Both the position numbers and the translations under genes were made by a program. DNA of 64,000 bases, taken from Aurantiochytrium sp. KH105. Taxonomy: Eukaryota; Sar; Bigyra; Thraustochytrida; Thraustochytriidae. The notes beneath the pieces are model-generated. The model saw only the letters and a program-made list of their open reading frames with translations, had not been told where the DNA came from and searched no databases. The stretch's first letter is position 1. Every line of letters starts with the position of its first letter. Shown one piece after another: positions 44,441 to 53,703 of this stretch. Location of the stretch: NCBI GenBank assembly GCA_003116975.1, contig BGKB01000052.1, forward strand, positions 361,041 to 425,040, written 5' to 3'.

Positions 44441-46555
44441 TTACTCTTCAGCCTCTTCGTCGTCGTCGTCGTCGTCAAATCCCTCATCCTCATCCGAGAA
44501 CTCGTAAACAAAGTGCTCCGGACGAACCGAGATACGTACTGAGCCACCAGGAGTAAAGTTGCCCTTGATGCCATCGTCCAGAACCGCCTCGGTGTCGACC
44601 TTGGCCTTGGTCTGGCCCAATTGTGGCGTCAACGACCCCGCAGCCGGTTCGCTTCGTTGCCCCGCCTGGACCCCGCGAAGGTGCCGCCCTGCGACCTTGC
44701 GGCGTTTCGCAACACCGGCAATGTAGCGGTCAGCTCGTCGTCGTTCCTCCTCGTTGATATATTGCAAATCGTCTTGGTCATCCTCGCCCTCGCTTTCTCC
44801 AGCAACGCGGACGTCAACGCTGGCACCCTCATCTTGAGCAGCTCCTGCTCGATTTCCTTTTCCTTTAAGTCCACGGCGTGCGGCAGGACGCTCGGCCGAA
44901 GCAAGTGCCTTGGGATTGGGTGTAGCGATGCTCGTATCAAAATCAAAGTTGGAATCGCTCCCATCACTTTGCGCTTGGTCTTCCGCATCGTCCAAGTCCC
45001 GGGACTCTGCGCGAGTCTTGCCTTGAGCCAGCCTCTTTCGGAATGGCGTTGCTGCAAAGAGGTCGTCCGTATGATCCCGCTCGGAGGCGCGAAAGACTTC
45101 CCGGACTTGGCCGCGGAACTTGGCCGTGTTTCGACCCGCCAATTTGCGCATCCGCCCTGGCTCACGCTTTTCTTTCGACGGGTCATTTCGACCTTGGTTT
45201 GCGTTGTTTGTTTGGCCGCCACGTTTTATGTCAAGAGCCGAACGTCCCTGACTAGTGTTGAGAAACCATTGGTTGTAGCATTGTTGCGCTGTGCGACCCG
45301 GAACAAAGTGAGCGACATGCGACCAGAATTTTGCGTGTGTCGGATCTGCTCTTGCGTGGCCCTCGCGCAGCAAACGATTTTCTTTGGCAGTCCACTCCCC
45401 ATTGCGCGGACCTCGGACAAGTTCGCGAGCCTCGGCTGCGACACTTTCGTCCTCGTCGGAAGATTCGCTCTCGCTCTCGCTCTCACTCTCACTGTCAGCT
45501 TGATGAACATTCGCGTGTCGAACCAAGTCTTGTCGTGCTGCGGGGCTGTCGTACTCGCGGTAGTTCACGGAGCCCTTGGTACGTAAACGCCGGCTCCGTC
45601 GTACGGCAGCGTCGTCGGCAGGATCTTCGTCCTTGTCACCAACATCCTGTTCACTTTTCTCCCCGCCAACATTGCTTTCATTTACGCGATCGTCTCGCCC
45701 CGACACGCGCCTGCGCCATCTGCAAGGTGGGCGCACGGGCTCGTCTAGCTCTTGCATGTTGAGCGAATCCAAAAATTCATTGGCTTCGTATGGGTTCGCG
45801 TCACTCTTTGTGGCGCGGCTTGAGGCTTGTGTTGTCCCCTTGCGCTTCTTGATCGATCGCCGCTGCGCCTTTGTGTTGGAGACTTCATCACGTTGACTTG
45901 CCACTTTCTTCTCCGCGTCATGGTTAGCGTGTTGAATCGGCTTTGCATGAGACTTGATGGCTACTTTGTCATTTACGGAAGTCGTTGTACGATCATTCTG
46001 TGGTGGGGCCGGTTTTCTCTTTTTCTGCTTGGAGGGTTGTGCCGTCCTTTTCTCGGAACTCCACTTTGCGAAAATATCACGCCAAGTTGAAGGAAAGCCA
46101 TGCTGAAAGTCCGAAATCTCGATTCCACGCGGGAGCGCCCATCGAGGGTCTTTCGTGTTCGGAGGCCCCTCCAGCTGGTACAAGTTGCCCGAACTTGTCT
46201 TTAGGAGCCTCGCGTCCACACGATCCTTGATGATGGAGGAGCCCCAGGCTTGCGATGGTTTCTGAGAAGAGCCTACGGTCCTTCCGCTGATATACACTTG
46301 ACATGAGTCTGGCCGCGCGCGTTGAATGCACCAGTGCGTAAGGACCAGAGGTGCTCGGGCTTGTTTTGCCCCATTTTCCTTGCCCTCGCGAGGCACTTTA
46401 CTCGCAGGCCGCTTCTTATCGTGGGTACGCTCATCGCTTTTGCGTGTGGACCCCAGCCGCTTAAGCTCCTCCTTGCCGCGCGAAGTAGAAGTGGAGGAGG
46501 AGGAGGCCTCTTCACGCGAGCGCCGTGAGAAGCTCGCCAGCGATGGTGCGCTCAT
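44441..46555 (-). CDS. SANTA + SANT/Myb protein, KNL2/Mis18BP1-like
   Basis: This 704-residue protein runs from ATG 46555 to TAA at 44443-44441. Residues about 70-160 match the SANTA domain: LTHWCIQ at the start, VYISGRTVG, W-G-S-S-x-I, LLKTSSGNLYQLEG, and F-x-x-GFPSTW at the end. Residues about 385-435 are a SANT/Myb repeat (NGEWTAKENRLL, DPTHAKFWSHVAHFVPGRTA, QQCYNQWF) whose DPT-x-x-x-FW-x-x-V spacing is that of KNL2/Mis18BP1. SANTA plus SANT is the signature of this family, which licenses CENP-A deposition at centromeres. Residues about 317-335 (RRSRRLRTKGSVNYREY) resemble the CENPC-like motif of plant and vertebrate KNL2, but the expected Trp is absent, so that part is tentative. The tail is a long Asp/Glu run. 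Alternative: a generic SANT chromatin protein. Confidence 0.78.
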   Translation of the reverse strand: MSAPSLASFSRRSREEASSSSTSTSRGKEELKRLGSTRKSDERTHDKKRPASKVPREGKENGAKQARAPLVLTHWCIQRARPDSCQVYISGRTVGSSQKPSQAWGSSIIKDRVDARLLKTSSGNLYQLEGPPNTKDPRWALPRGIEISDFQHGFPSTWRDIFAKWSSEKRTAQPSKQKKRKPAPPQNDRTTTSVNDKVAIKSHAKPIQHANHDAEKKVASQRDEVSNTKAQRRSIKKRKGTTQASSRATKSDANPYEANEFLDSLNMQELDEPVRPPCRWRRRVSGRDDRVNESNVGGEKSEQDVGDKDEDPADDAAVRRSRRLRTKGSVNYREYDSPAARQDLVRHANVHQADSESESESESESSDEDESVAAEARELVRGPRNGEWTAKENRLLREGHARADPTHAKFWSHVAHFVPGRTAQQCYNQWFLNTSQGRSALDIKRGGQTNNANQGRNDPSKEKREPGRMRKLAGRNTAKFRGQVREVFRASERDHTDDLFAATPFRKRLAQGKTRAESRDLDDAEDQAQSDGSDSNFDFDTSIATPNPKALASAERPAARRGLKGKGNRAGAAQDEGASVDVRVAGESEGEDDQDDLQYINEEERRRADRYIAGVAKRRKVAGRHLRGVQAGQRSEPAAGSLTPQLGQTKAKVDTEAVLDDGIKGNFTPGGSVRISVRPEHFVYEFSDEDEGFDDDDDDEEAEE

Positions 46556-46973
46556 GGTTAGAGTTCTTTCTCCACACCCGAGTGCGGCCTAGCAAATGAC
46601 GACGAGGCTTGCGGTTTCTCGCCGCCGCACGTGGTTCGACCGGCGCCGGGTGGACAGCAGTCTCCGCTGCCACCCACGAGCCAACAGCCCGGCGCGGCCG
46701 AAAGAACGATGTCCGGGTCAGGCTGTGATGGTGAGCTTTTACTTGCTTGCTTGAAGTGCTTGCTTGGCCCTGCTTGTGAAACCGCCGGGCCTGGGACTAC
46801 TAACGTTGTGGTGCTTTTGATCAGGTGCGGATACGCATAAACCCAATCTCGCGACTGAGCCCGACCAACAGAGCAGAGCGCCAACGACCGTGGACAGTGT
46901 GGCACAGTCTAGCGACAAGGGTAACGACGTATAGCTCGTTCGCGACGCGAGGCTGCTACGAAGGCGAGACAAG
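46556..46973. promoter_or_regulatory. Divergent promoter region
   Basis: These 418 bp lie between the start codons of the SANTA/SANT protein and the 35-residue-repeat protein; both promoters must lie here. No specific element assigned. Confidence 0.55.
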
Positions 46974-48536
46974 ATGTTTGGCTTTCTCGCCAGGATCTTT
47001 GGGTTCTGCACGCCCGACGCTGCATCAGCAGCTCGCGAGGGCGCAGACCAAGAGGCCTTGGCCTGCGAGACATACACGGCACCTACTCCTCACGACGCTC
47101 GCAGAGAGCACACCACCTTTGTGCAGGAAGCTGTCGTGCAGCTCGATGCTGTAGACTTTAGCGTGCAGTCCCCAGTGCCTGAGTCCCAGACGAGTGCTCG
47201 TCACAATCCATCGCGCCGCGCAAGCTCTGCAGGAATCCTCGAGATCTTGAATGATTCCAATGGCTCGACGGAAAGCGTCGTGTCGCGCACTTTTGATGAC
47301 GCGGCAGCACAAGCCACGCCTTTTCACTCACAACCTTCGGACATGTCAGGGACTGTCGAAAACCAGACGTCTTCAAATTCTATTGGGAATGGGGATCTCG
47401 CGAAGCCAGCCACGGTGGATGCTAGCGGCGAAGACCTCCCAATGAAAAGCGACGCCAAACCTCTCGAGTCGGCATCATCAGAACTGCCGAAGACTGTCCA
47501 AAGTGAAGTCTTTTCACAGACCGTCGAATCTGGCCAAGACCTCGAGATGAAGAGCGACGCCAAATCTCTTGAGCCGGCACCGTCAGAACTGCCAAAGACT
47601 GTCTCAAGTGAAGCTTCCTCAGATTCCATTGAACCTGACGAAGACCTCGAAGTGAAGAGCGACGTCAAACCTCTTGACTTGGCATCGATAGAATTGCCAA
47701 AGACTGTCCAAAGTGAAGACTCCTCAAAGTCCATTGAATCTGAGGATCTCCCGAAGCCAGTCATGGCACATGCGAGCAAAGACCTCGAAACGAAGAGCGA
47801 AGTCAAGCCTCTCGACCCCAAACCTCCGGGAAAAACCGGGTCGCCTACAGAAATTCGAAAACCTCTGCAGCACGCTCTTGCAGATACTCCTGAACATTTC
47901 GAGACGACAAGCAACACCAAGTCTTCGATCGATACCCCAAGCCGCAGAGCAAAAGACGATGATATCATCGCGACGCCCTCTCGCACAGTAGAGCTTGAGA
48001 GTTCATCGTCGCTGCTTGATGAGTCACCGATGTCAGCGCGCGGAACTCCCCTGCGTCCAGGCTCTACTGATGTTTCCTTGGCGTCGACACCGTGGCGAGG
48101 CCAACAAACAAGCAGCGAGGGAACGTTGACACCAATGCGAAGCGAAGAGCAGTCAACTGGGCAAGACCAGCTGGAGACTCCAACACGAGACGACGACTGC
48201 TCCGCGAAGCAATCTGCGACGCCTCTTCGCGATGCCACAAACACACCGCTGCAAGTGAAAGCAACACCAAGTGCAAAGAAAACACCGAATGGCCCTGCTC
48301 TCGTTGCGCGCGGATTCGGAGTGACCCCACATGATCCGAGATACCGGAGACTGCATGATCCAGATGTCCCGATTGCAGTGCACGAGAAAAGCTTCTCCAA
48401 GCGCGTCGAAAGTGCGATGCGCAGAGACGCTGTGCGTCATAAGTTCCGAAAATCGCGCCAGCAGCAGCAGCCGCCGCCAGCCCCCGGACTTCAAATGCTC
48501 TCTTTTGATGAAAACGAGGACACGGGCTCCGCATGA
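46974..48536 (+). CDS. Repeat protein with TPxR motifs, function unknown
   Basis: This 520-residue protein runs from ATG 46974 to TGA at 48534-48536. It starts with a short hydrophobic MFGFLARIFGFCTP, which could be a membrane anchor or amphipathic helix. Residues about 148-280 hold three tandem 35-residue repeats (105 bp each) of the form SDAKPLE..ELPKTVQSE, plus a diverged fourth. Residues about 320-440 carry many short Thr-Pro motifs (TPSR, TPLR, TPWR, TPMR, TPTR, TPLR), potential proline-directed kinase sites. A conserved-looking C-terminal block (RGFGVTPHDPRYRRLHDP, VHEKSFSKRVESAMRRDAVR) precedes a QQQQPPP run. Most of the protein looks disordered. I do not recognise a family. Its stop codon is 13 bp from that of the opposing MYND-FKBP gene. 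Confidence 0.8.
   Translation: MFGFLARIFGFCTPDAASAAREGADQEALACETYTAPTPHDARREHTTFVQEAVVQLDAVDFSVQSPVPESQTSARHNPSRRASSAGILEILNDSNGSTESVVSRTFDDAAAQATPFHSQPSDMSGTVENQTSSNSIGNGDLAKPATVDASGEDLPMKSDAKPLESASSELPKTVQSEVFSQTVESGQDLEMKSDAKSLEPAPSELPKTVSSEASSDSIEPDEDLEVKSDVKPLDLASIELPKTVQSEDSSKSIESEDLPKPVMAHASKDLETKSEVKPLDPKPPGKTGSPTEIRKPLQHALADTPEHFETTSNTKSSIDTPSRRAKDDDIIATPSRTVELESSSSLLDESPMSARGTPLRPGSTDVSLASTPWRGQQTSSEGTLTPMRSEEQSTGQDQLETPTRDDDCSAKQSATPLRDATNTPLQVKATPSAKKTPNGPALVARGFGVTPHDPRYRRLHDPDVPIAVHEKSFSKRVESAMRRDAVRHKFRKSRQQQQPPPAPGLQMLSFDENEDTGSA
47448..47762 (+). repeat. 105-bp in-frame tandem repeat, three copies
   Basis: Copies start at 47448, 47553 and 47658 with exact 105-bp spacing; a fourth, diverged copy starts near 47796 after a longer step. 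Because the period is a multiple of 3, copy number can change without a frameshift. Confidence 0.85.
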
Positions 48537-48549
48537 AATGACTTCCCTC

Positions 48550-49167
48550 TCAGCTGATTCGGTGTATGCCAAGAAGGATTGGAACTTGATCGACCTCTGC
48601 TCCTTTTAAATTTGCGTCTGGGAGGACCACCAGCTCCGCCTCCTCACCTGGCTGAAGCAAAGGGACGGCTTCTTCAAGCGCTGGCATTAGAGATCTTGTC
48701 CCTGTACGAAGCATCAAAGGCGGAGCTCCATATTTCTCACCAGAATCATCGAATACCCTTCGGTTCATGTACGAGGCTCGATAGTGTAGCTGAATTTTCA
48801 GAGACGGTGCTCGGGCCTGGCGCTCGGGTTGCCTCGTTTTGCCTTTTCGCTTGGAGTCCTTGGACAACTCTGTTTTGCTTTGCAGATCACTATTGGGGCC
48901 TCCTGACGTGAATGCCCAGGCAGGCCCGCCTCGTTTTCTATTTGCCTTGATTTTCTTGATGGGTTTGCAAGCAAGCTTATGCGTGTCCCAGTCCTCTTTA
49001 AGATGCTCGGGAGTGCAGTAGAAAATTGCCTTGCACGCTGCGCAGCAGCATTCGCCTCGTTTCCCGCACGGGCACAAGAGACGAGGATCGGGGTCGCTAT
49101 CAATGGTCTTCTTCTCCTCCTCTTTCTCCTCTTTACTCTCCTGTTTCATTATTGTGTCCGAGCTCAT
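48550..49167 (-). CDS. MYND zinc finger fused to an FKBP-like domain
   Basis: This 205-residue protein runs from ATG 49167 (MSSDTIMKQ) to TGA at 48552-48550. The frame is open 13 codons further upstream but has no ATG there. After a Lys/Glu-rich leader, residues about 30-66 form a MYND-type finger: CPCGKRGECCCAACKAIFYC, then H-x7-H-x3-C (EDWDTHKLAC). The first Cys pair is C-x-C rather than C-x2-C, and the sixth ligand looks like His, so it is a variant. From about 120 an FKBP-like fold is readable: KIQLHYRASYMNRRVFDDS, PLMLRTGTRSLMPALEEAV, LLQPGEEAELVVLPD, VPILLGIHRIS. The flap between the last two strands is shortened and aromatic active-site residues appear to be missing, so isomerase activity is doubtful. 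Probably a protein-interaction adaptor; substrate unknown. Confidence 0.75.
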   Translation of the reverse strand: MSSDTIMKQESKEEKEEEKKTIDSDPDPRLLCPCGKRGECCCAACKAIFYCTPEHLKEDWDTHKLACKPIKKIKANRKRGGPAWAFTSGGPNSDLQSKTELSKDSKRKGKTRQPERQARAPSLKIQLHYRASYMNRRVFDDSGEKYGAPPLMLRTGTRSLMPALEEAVPLLQPGEEAELVVLPDANLKGAEVDQVPILLGIHRIS

Positions 49168-49521
49168 GCTCAAGACCCTGGTGAAGGCCGAGCGCCTATG
49201 CACCACTTTTTTAGTTTTTGTAGCCCAGCGACGTGTCCTGAATCGCCGCCAAGCTCCACGGGCTCGTAGGGGTCAGTCAGGAAGACTGTCCCGACAATGT
49301 CAAGCTCGTCCGCCGGTGCCGACCGTCGCCTATGCATTTGTTTGGCTCTCTTGGTGGGTTATTATGATACTTGGAAAAATTCGAAGTTCCGCGAGTCCGA
49401 GTCGCCACTCAACCCAACGGATAGGCACAGAGACAGACAACAGGTGCAAAGCCCACGGCAGTCGCTTGGTCGAGGCTTTGTTGTGCAGACCAGCGAACGT
49501 TTACGCGTGAAAAGGGGCGCG
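49168..49521. promoter_or_regulatory. Divergent promoter region
   Basis: These 354 bp lie between the chosen starts of the MYND-FKBP and EF-hand genes. If the EF-hand protein instead starts at the in-frame upstream ATG at 49297, only about 130 bp would remain. No element assigned. Confidence 0.5.
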
Positions 49522-52500
49522 ATGGATGCTTTCCGCGAGACGTGCTGGCATGAGCCCGAGCGGTGCGAGCAGATTCTCTCGGGGACTGGAAGCCGGCCCG
49601 ACCGTGCCAGTATATGCACGGCGCTCAAGGAGCTTGGAATCAAGGGCAAGTCAGAGCGCAAATCCGTGGCAAAGGAACTCTTACGGCTTGAGCAATGCTG
49701 CGCCAGGGGACTCGAGAATAATCCTCAAGCCGTGTACGGGCGCATCGTCCGGCACTTTTGCAAGAGCAAACAGGAAATTGCTTTGCTTCGCGTGCTTCAA
49801 GACCGTGTGAGCAAACAAAGCGAATTTCGCGCTTTCCAGGACACGTTGGAAGACCTCGATGACAACTTTGATGGGACGATCTCCCAGGAAGACTTTGGAC
49901 GTAGTCTCGATACGTTGGGTCTCGGTCTTGACGCAGACCAACGCCAGCTTATTACGCGCATATTTCTTGCACGTGGACAAGTGAAATACCAGCACTTCCT
50001 CGCTGTTTTAGACCCGTCGCTCTCTCCAGAAAGCAACGCGTCTATCTCTGAAGATGGTAAGAGCTTTACACCACCAGCCTCTTCCGAAGGAGCGCAGTCG
50101 TTGTCAGCGCACGGCGATGATCTATTACAAACACTGGACGGCCTTCGAGAAAAGGTGCTTTTTGCCCAAACAAGAGGCGTCGACACTTATGGACTTTTTG
50201 CTCGATTCGATCCAGAGCGAAGTGGGCGGATCAATAGCATGGCTTTTCGGCAAGGGCTTGAGGCTCTGGAGTTTGACGTGGAGCGCGAGGGTGTGGCGCT
50301 CGAACGCATCCTCTACGCCTTCCGTGTCGAGGATGAAGCGGGAGTTGACTATGGTCAGTTCTTGCGTTTTCTGCGAAACGACTACGACGCCACGCTTGGC
50401 TGCTTCGACTCGTCGCTGTCATTTCTTCAACGAGACGGAGGTGACAATGATGATGATCTTGATGACGATGGTCATCATGTCGCGTTTCATGACACTGCAA
50501 AGTCTGGTCCGTTTGTGGCAGGCCTCACAGATTCGCGTAGTACTGCCCGGCGTCGTAAGACGCAGCTTGCACGAAAGGAGGCGGCAAAAAGAGAAGAAGG
50601 GACCTTTGTGAGACACTCGTTTACAGCAGCCGGTCACGTGCGACAAGTTATCGTGCCGAGTGCGCAAACGGGTAAATCGGGGCGAAACCGAGGCGGAGGA
50701 ATGATTGAGCGCCATCGCGTAACAAGACACGACGGCAAAACTTCTGGAAGAAGTCGAAGTCTGGTGTATGACGGCGTTCTGCAGACACATCGGTCGGGAT
50801 CGAAGAAAGCCAAAGCGAAAAGCGGCCCACGTACCGCGAGTGAAAGGTTGCTCAAAGAAGCCAGCAAACCCAACGCTGTTGTCAAGTATCTTGGATATTC
50901 TGCGCATGTCTGCAACGACTACCCGCACGTAGGCTACCATGGAAGGAGTCAAGGGGAGAAACCGAGCGGGAACTCTATTCTAGTTCGCAACTTTAAAAGT
51001 GCAGACAAGGCTCGTAAAAAACGGCTCGTCTCGGACCCCGCCATTCCCAGCAAAGACAGCAACAGCAAAATGACTCGAGGCGAGGAAGAGGATGCTGACC
51101 ACTCGGAGAGTGACATCTCCGCACTTTTATTTGCTGCTCACCTAGCAGATCAACGTGCCATGCTTGAAACAATGGAGGCGCCTTTCACGAACGACAGTTG
51201 TCGCCGCCGCACGTCTCCAGCGGATAAGGTTTCTGCCGGGCAGGCAACGAGGTCATCAAGTTCGAGCAATTCAAGAAAAGCCGCCGCTCAAGCCGCTCGT
51301 GCATGGGATCGCGTTGTGTCTCTAGATCGTGAAAAGTACTTGCCCACGCTCACTCACGCGCTAAGGGAGCGAGCTGCGAAGGGCGAGCCCACCAGTGAAC
51401 CCATTCAGCATCTTTTTCGTGCGGCGCGAGCATGGAGCATCTATGGGGATTTTACCAAGGCTCGAGATCTGCTTGATCGCGCACGAAAACTTGTCGCAGT
51501 GATGGGGTCAACGAGAGAAAAGGATACATCTCAGCTTAGCCCCGCTGTACCGGGGCGATCAAAGACGCGCGACCTAAAAAGCGGATCGAATGGTCTGCAA
51601 GAGGCAACCTCGACGCGGGCGGCGCGACTTCATATTCACGAACTCCCCGTTGATGTTTGCGCCTTGCGCGAGCTGTTTACTCGCGCGAGCGAGCAGCGCA
51701 GGGATTCCCACACCGTCATGAGCGCGGCAAGAATGATTACACGCCAATGTGTTGGACGGGACGCCCCTCTCTCAGGACTCGCGAGTCTCGTCCAAAATAA
51801 GGAACTTTTGGGCTTCGAAGATGACGACGCGTTTGACAGCGATAGTGACGACGACAGTGAGGACGATGTGGAGGAAAAAGAAGAAGGCAAAAGGGAGCAA
51901 AGAACGCAGCGCATCGAGCAGGTTGCACGGAATTTCGCCACAGCCATGATGCAGCGTCTGGGCAAGGAGTCCATCAACTCTGAAATGTCTTGGCAGGATC
52001 TGCTTCAGTACCTCCGAGGCCAGGAGTCGTACATTGCAAGTATGGTCCGTGTCGAAAGTGTTTTTACGCGCGCCGAGATACACAGTTTACGTGCTATATT
52101 TGTGCGTGCCTGCACAACGACTCATCCTGCTTCTTCGCCAAATTCGAAGGATGCTGGGCTCAACAATGGGCCAAATTCGCAGGATGCCGGGCTCAACAAT
52201 GGTTATCTGGGATCTGCTGTGCGCGCGCTGGGAGCGAATAGTCGGCTCGCGAATGCCATGCAGCTTGACAAGCATGTTCAAGGTTTTGTGTCGGGCGAGC
52301 GAGCCAGGGCTCTTCAAGACGCTCTTCGTGTCTACGAAGACTTTTCCTGGGAGGAATATCTCTCGTGTGTGGCAGAGCACGCTTCAGACGTGGCTGTGGG
52401 AGAGCTCCGACGATGGGCAGACGAAGTAGAAGTGGCTATTGAGTTCAACGAGCTCTCGCGGAGTACGCGCGCGGCTTACGGTAGCGCGGAGCGACTCAAG

Positions 52501-53703
52501 GCAGCTAGTACACGGCTCGAGCTTATGCTGGAGAGCAGACTTGACGTTGTTGATTACGCAGAGGGCCATCCAAGTCTATTAGACGTCTATAGCCTTTTGG
52601 GACAGATGCAAGCGCTCGAAGCACTCTCTGAGGCAGAGGCATTTGAGACGCGAGTTGAATCGCGCATTGATCAGTACTTGAGTTCACGAAGTGGACGCGC
52701 CGCGACAGACGAAATTGTGAGAGGTATGATGGAGGCTGACCGCGTGCAGCTTCTGTCGAAAGGGTCGCGAGCAAGCGCTGAGCTCGCTGCCCGCGCTATG
52801 CTTCGGAAGCGCAAGGATGCTGAATTTCGTGCAGGACCGGGGCAATCCGTCCTGGTCGCGACACGTAAGGAGGCGCGTCAGCACTTACGTACGGCTCGAA
52901 CCCTTTCAGAGCTTGTTCATGGTTTCGAGAGTATTGAGGCATGCGCTTCTATGATAGCGTGCGCAAGCTTTTACCTTGGATGCATGGACAAGCGCAACGA
53001 TGCACGAGCGGCAGATCTTTTGTCCATGGTACTTGCTGCTTTGGACGAGATGCATTTTTCTGCCTCTGGGTCCACCTTTGCAACAATTGCTCATCGTTTG
53101 GCAGATTTGCGTGCAAGTTCCAAGGACTATGAGGACGCTGGACGCCTGTTTGCTCGAGCAGGTGCAATTGCAGAATCGGAAGGGGACGCTGGTCTTGCGC
53201 TTACGCGCTGGCAACGAGCTTTTCGCGCATTTGAGCACGTCCACGGGGCCAATGACGACCAGTTGCAGGCGTCTTCGCAGGTCGTGGCTCTGCTCAATCA
53301 GGTTGGGGACGCGTCGGCGCAAAGTGAAGCGTACGAGAAGCACGCCACGATTTTGCTTCGGTCGCGTCAAGGCGCAGAAGCAGTTCGCGCTCTGCGACAG
53401 GCAAAGGCGCTGGCCGTGTCGAGAAAACGCAAGGTCGTACTTTCGCGTTTGATTGCATCAGCCACATCTTCTGCGCAGCTCAACGAGTTGGATCCCCCCA
53501 ATCTGGGGGCACGACGCGATACGCGCGAGACAAAGACCACACATGAGGAGACGACGATTTCGAAAGCTGGCGCGCCCGCGTCGTTTGACAGAGACGGCAA
53601 TGATGACGATGACACTGGAAATGACGATGATGACGACGATGATGCGGACGATCCGAACGATGCTGACCTCGAGTTTCTTCTGCAGCTTGACGACAAAAGC
53701 TAG
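49522..53703 (+). CDS. Large EF-hand protein with C-terminal helical (TPR-like) repeats
   Basis: A 1,393-residue protein is predicted from ATG 49522 (MDAFRETCWHEPERCEQIL). An in-frame ATG at 49297 would add 75 residues that read like 5' UTR, so the start is a judgement. Residues about 105-140 hold a canonical EF-hand (loop DDNFDGTISQED). About 215-250 hold a degenerate one (loop DPERSGRIN, acidic residue 12 missing), with a third helix-loop-helix relic (VEDEAGVDYGQFLRFL) after it. The centre is basic and Ser-rich with an acidic break near 775-795 (DDDAFDSDSDDDSEDD). About 1139-1320 are Ala/Leu/Arg-rich helical hairpins of TPR-like rhythm (DYEDAGRLFARAGAIAESEG, ALTRWQRAFRAFEHVHG). The C-terminus is an Asp-rich tail. 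No enzyme motif. A Ca2+-responsive scaffold, possibly of cytoskeleton or flagellum, is inference; no known orthologue recognised. Confidence 0.8.
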   Translation: MDAFRETCWHEPERCEQILSGTGSRPDRASICTALKELGIKGKSERKSVAKELLRLEQCCARGLENNPQAVYGRIVRHFCKSKQEIALLRVLQDRVSKQSEFRAFQDTLEDLDDNFDGTISQEDFGRSLDTLGLGLDADQRQLITRIFLARGQVKYQHFLAVLDPSLSPESNASISEDGKSFTPPASSEGAQSLSAHGDDLLQTLDGLREKVLFAQTRGVDTYGLFARFDPERSGRINSMAFRQGLEALEFDVEREGVALERILYAFRVEDEAGVDYGQFLRFLRNDYDATLGCFDSSLSFLQRDGGDNDDDLDDDGHHVAFHDTAKSGPFVAGLTDSRSTARRRKTQLARKEAAKREEGTFVRHSFTAAGHVRQVIVPSAQTGKSGRNRGGGMIERHRVTRHDGKTSGRSRSLVYDGVLQTHRSGSKKAKAKSGPRTASERLLKEASKPNAVVKYLGYSAHVCNDYPHVGYHGRSQGEKPSGNSILVRNFKSADKARKKRLVSDPAIPSKDSNSKMTRGEEEDADHSESDISALLFAAHLADQRAMLETMEAPFTNDSCRRRTSPADKVSAGQATRSSSSSNSRKAAAQAARAWDRVVSLDREKYLPTLTHALRERAAKGEPTSEPIQHLFRAARAWSIYGDFTKARDLLDRARKLVAVMGSTREKDTSQLSPAVPGRSKTRDLKSGSNGLQEATSTRAARLHIHELPVDVCALRELFTRASEQRRDSHTVMSAARMITRQCVGRDAPLSGLASLVQNKELLGFEDDDAFDSDSDDDSEDDVEEKEEGKREQRTQRIEQVARNFATAMMQRLGKESINSEMSWQDLLQYLRGQESYIASMVRVESVFTRAEIHSLRAIFVRACTTTHPASSPNSKDAGLNNGPNSQDAGLNNGYLGSAVRALGANSRLANAMQLDKHVQGFVSGERARALQDALRVYEDFSWEEYLSCVAEHASDVAVGELRRWADEVEVAIEFNELSRSTRAAYGSAERLKAASTRLELMLESRLDVVDYAEGHPSLLDVYSLLGQMQALEALSEAEAFETRVESRIDQYLSSRSGRAATDEIVRGMMEADRVQLLSKGSRASAELAARAMLRKRKDAEFRAGPGQSVLVATRKEARQHLRTARTLSELVHGFESIEACASMIACASFYLGCMDKRNDARAADLLSMVLAALDEMHFSASGSTFATIAHRLADLRASSKDYEDAGRLFARAGAIAESEGDAGLALTRWQRAFRAFEHVHGANDDQLQASSQVVALLNQVGDASAQSEAYEKHATILLRSRQGAEAVRALRQAKALAVSRKRKVVLSRLIASATSSAQLNELDPPNLGARRDTRETKTTHEETTISKAGAPASFDRDGNDDDDTGNDDDDDDDADDPNDADLEFLLQLDDKS

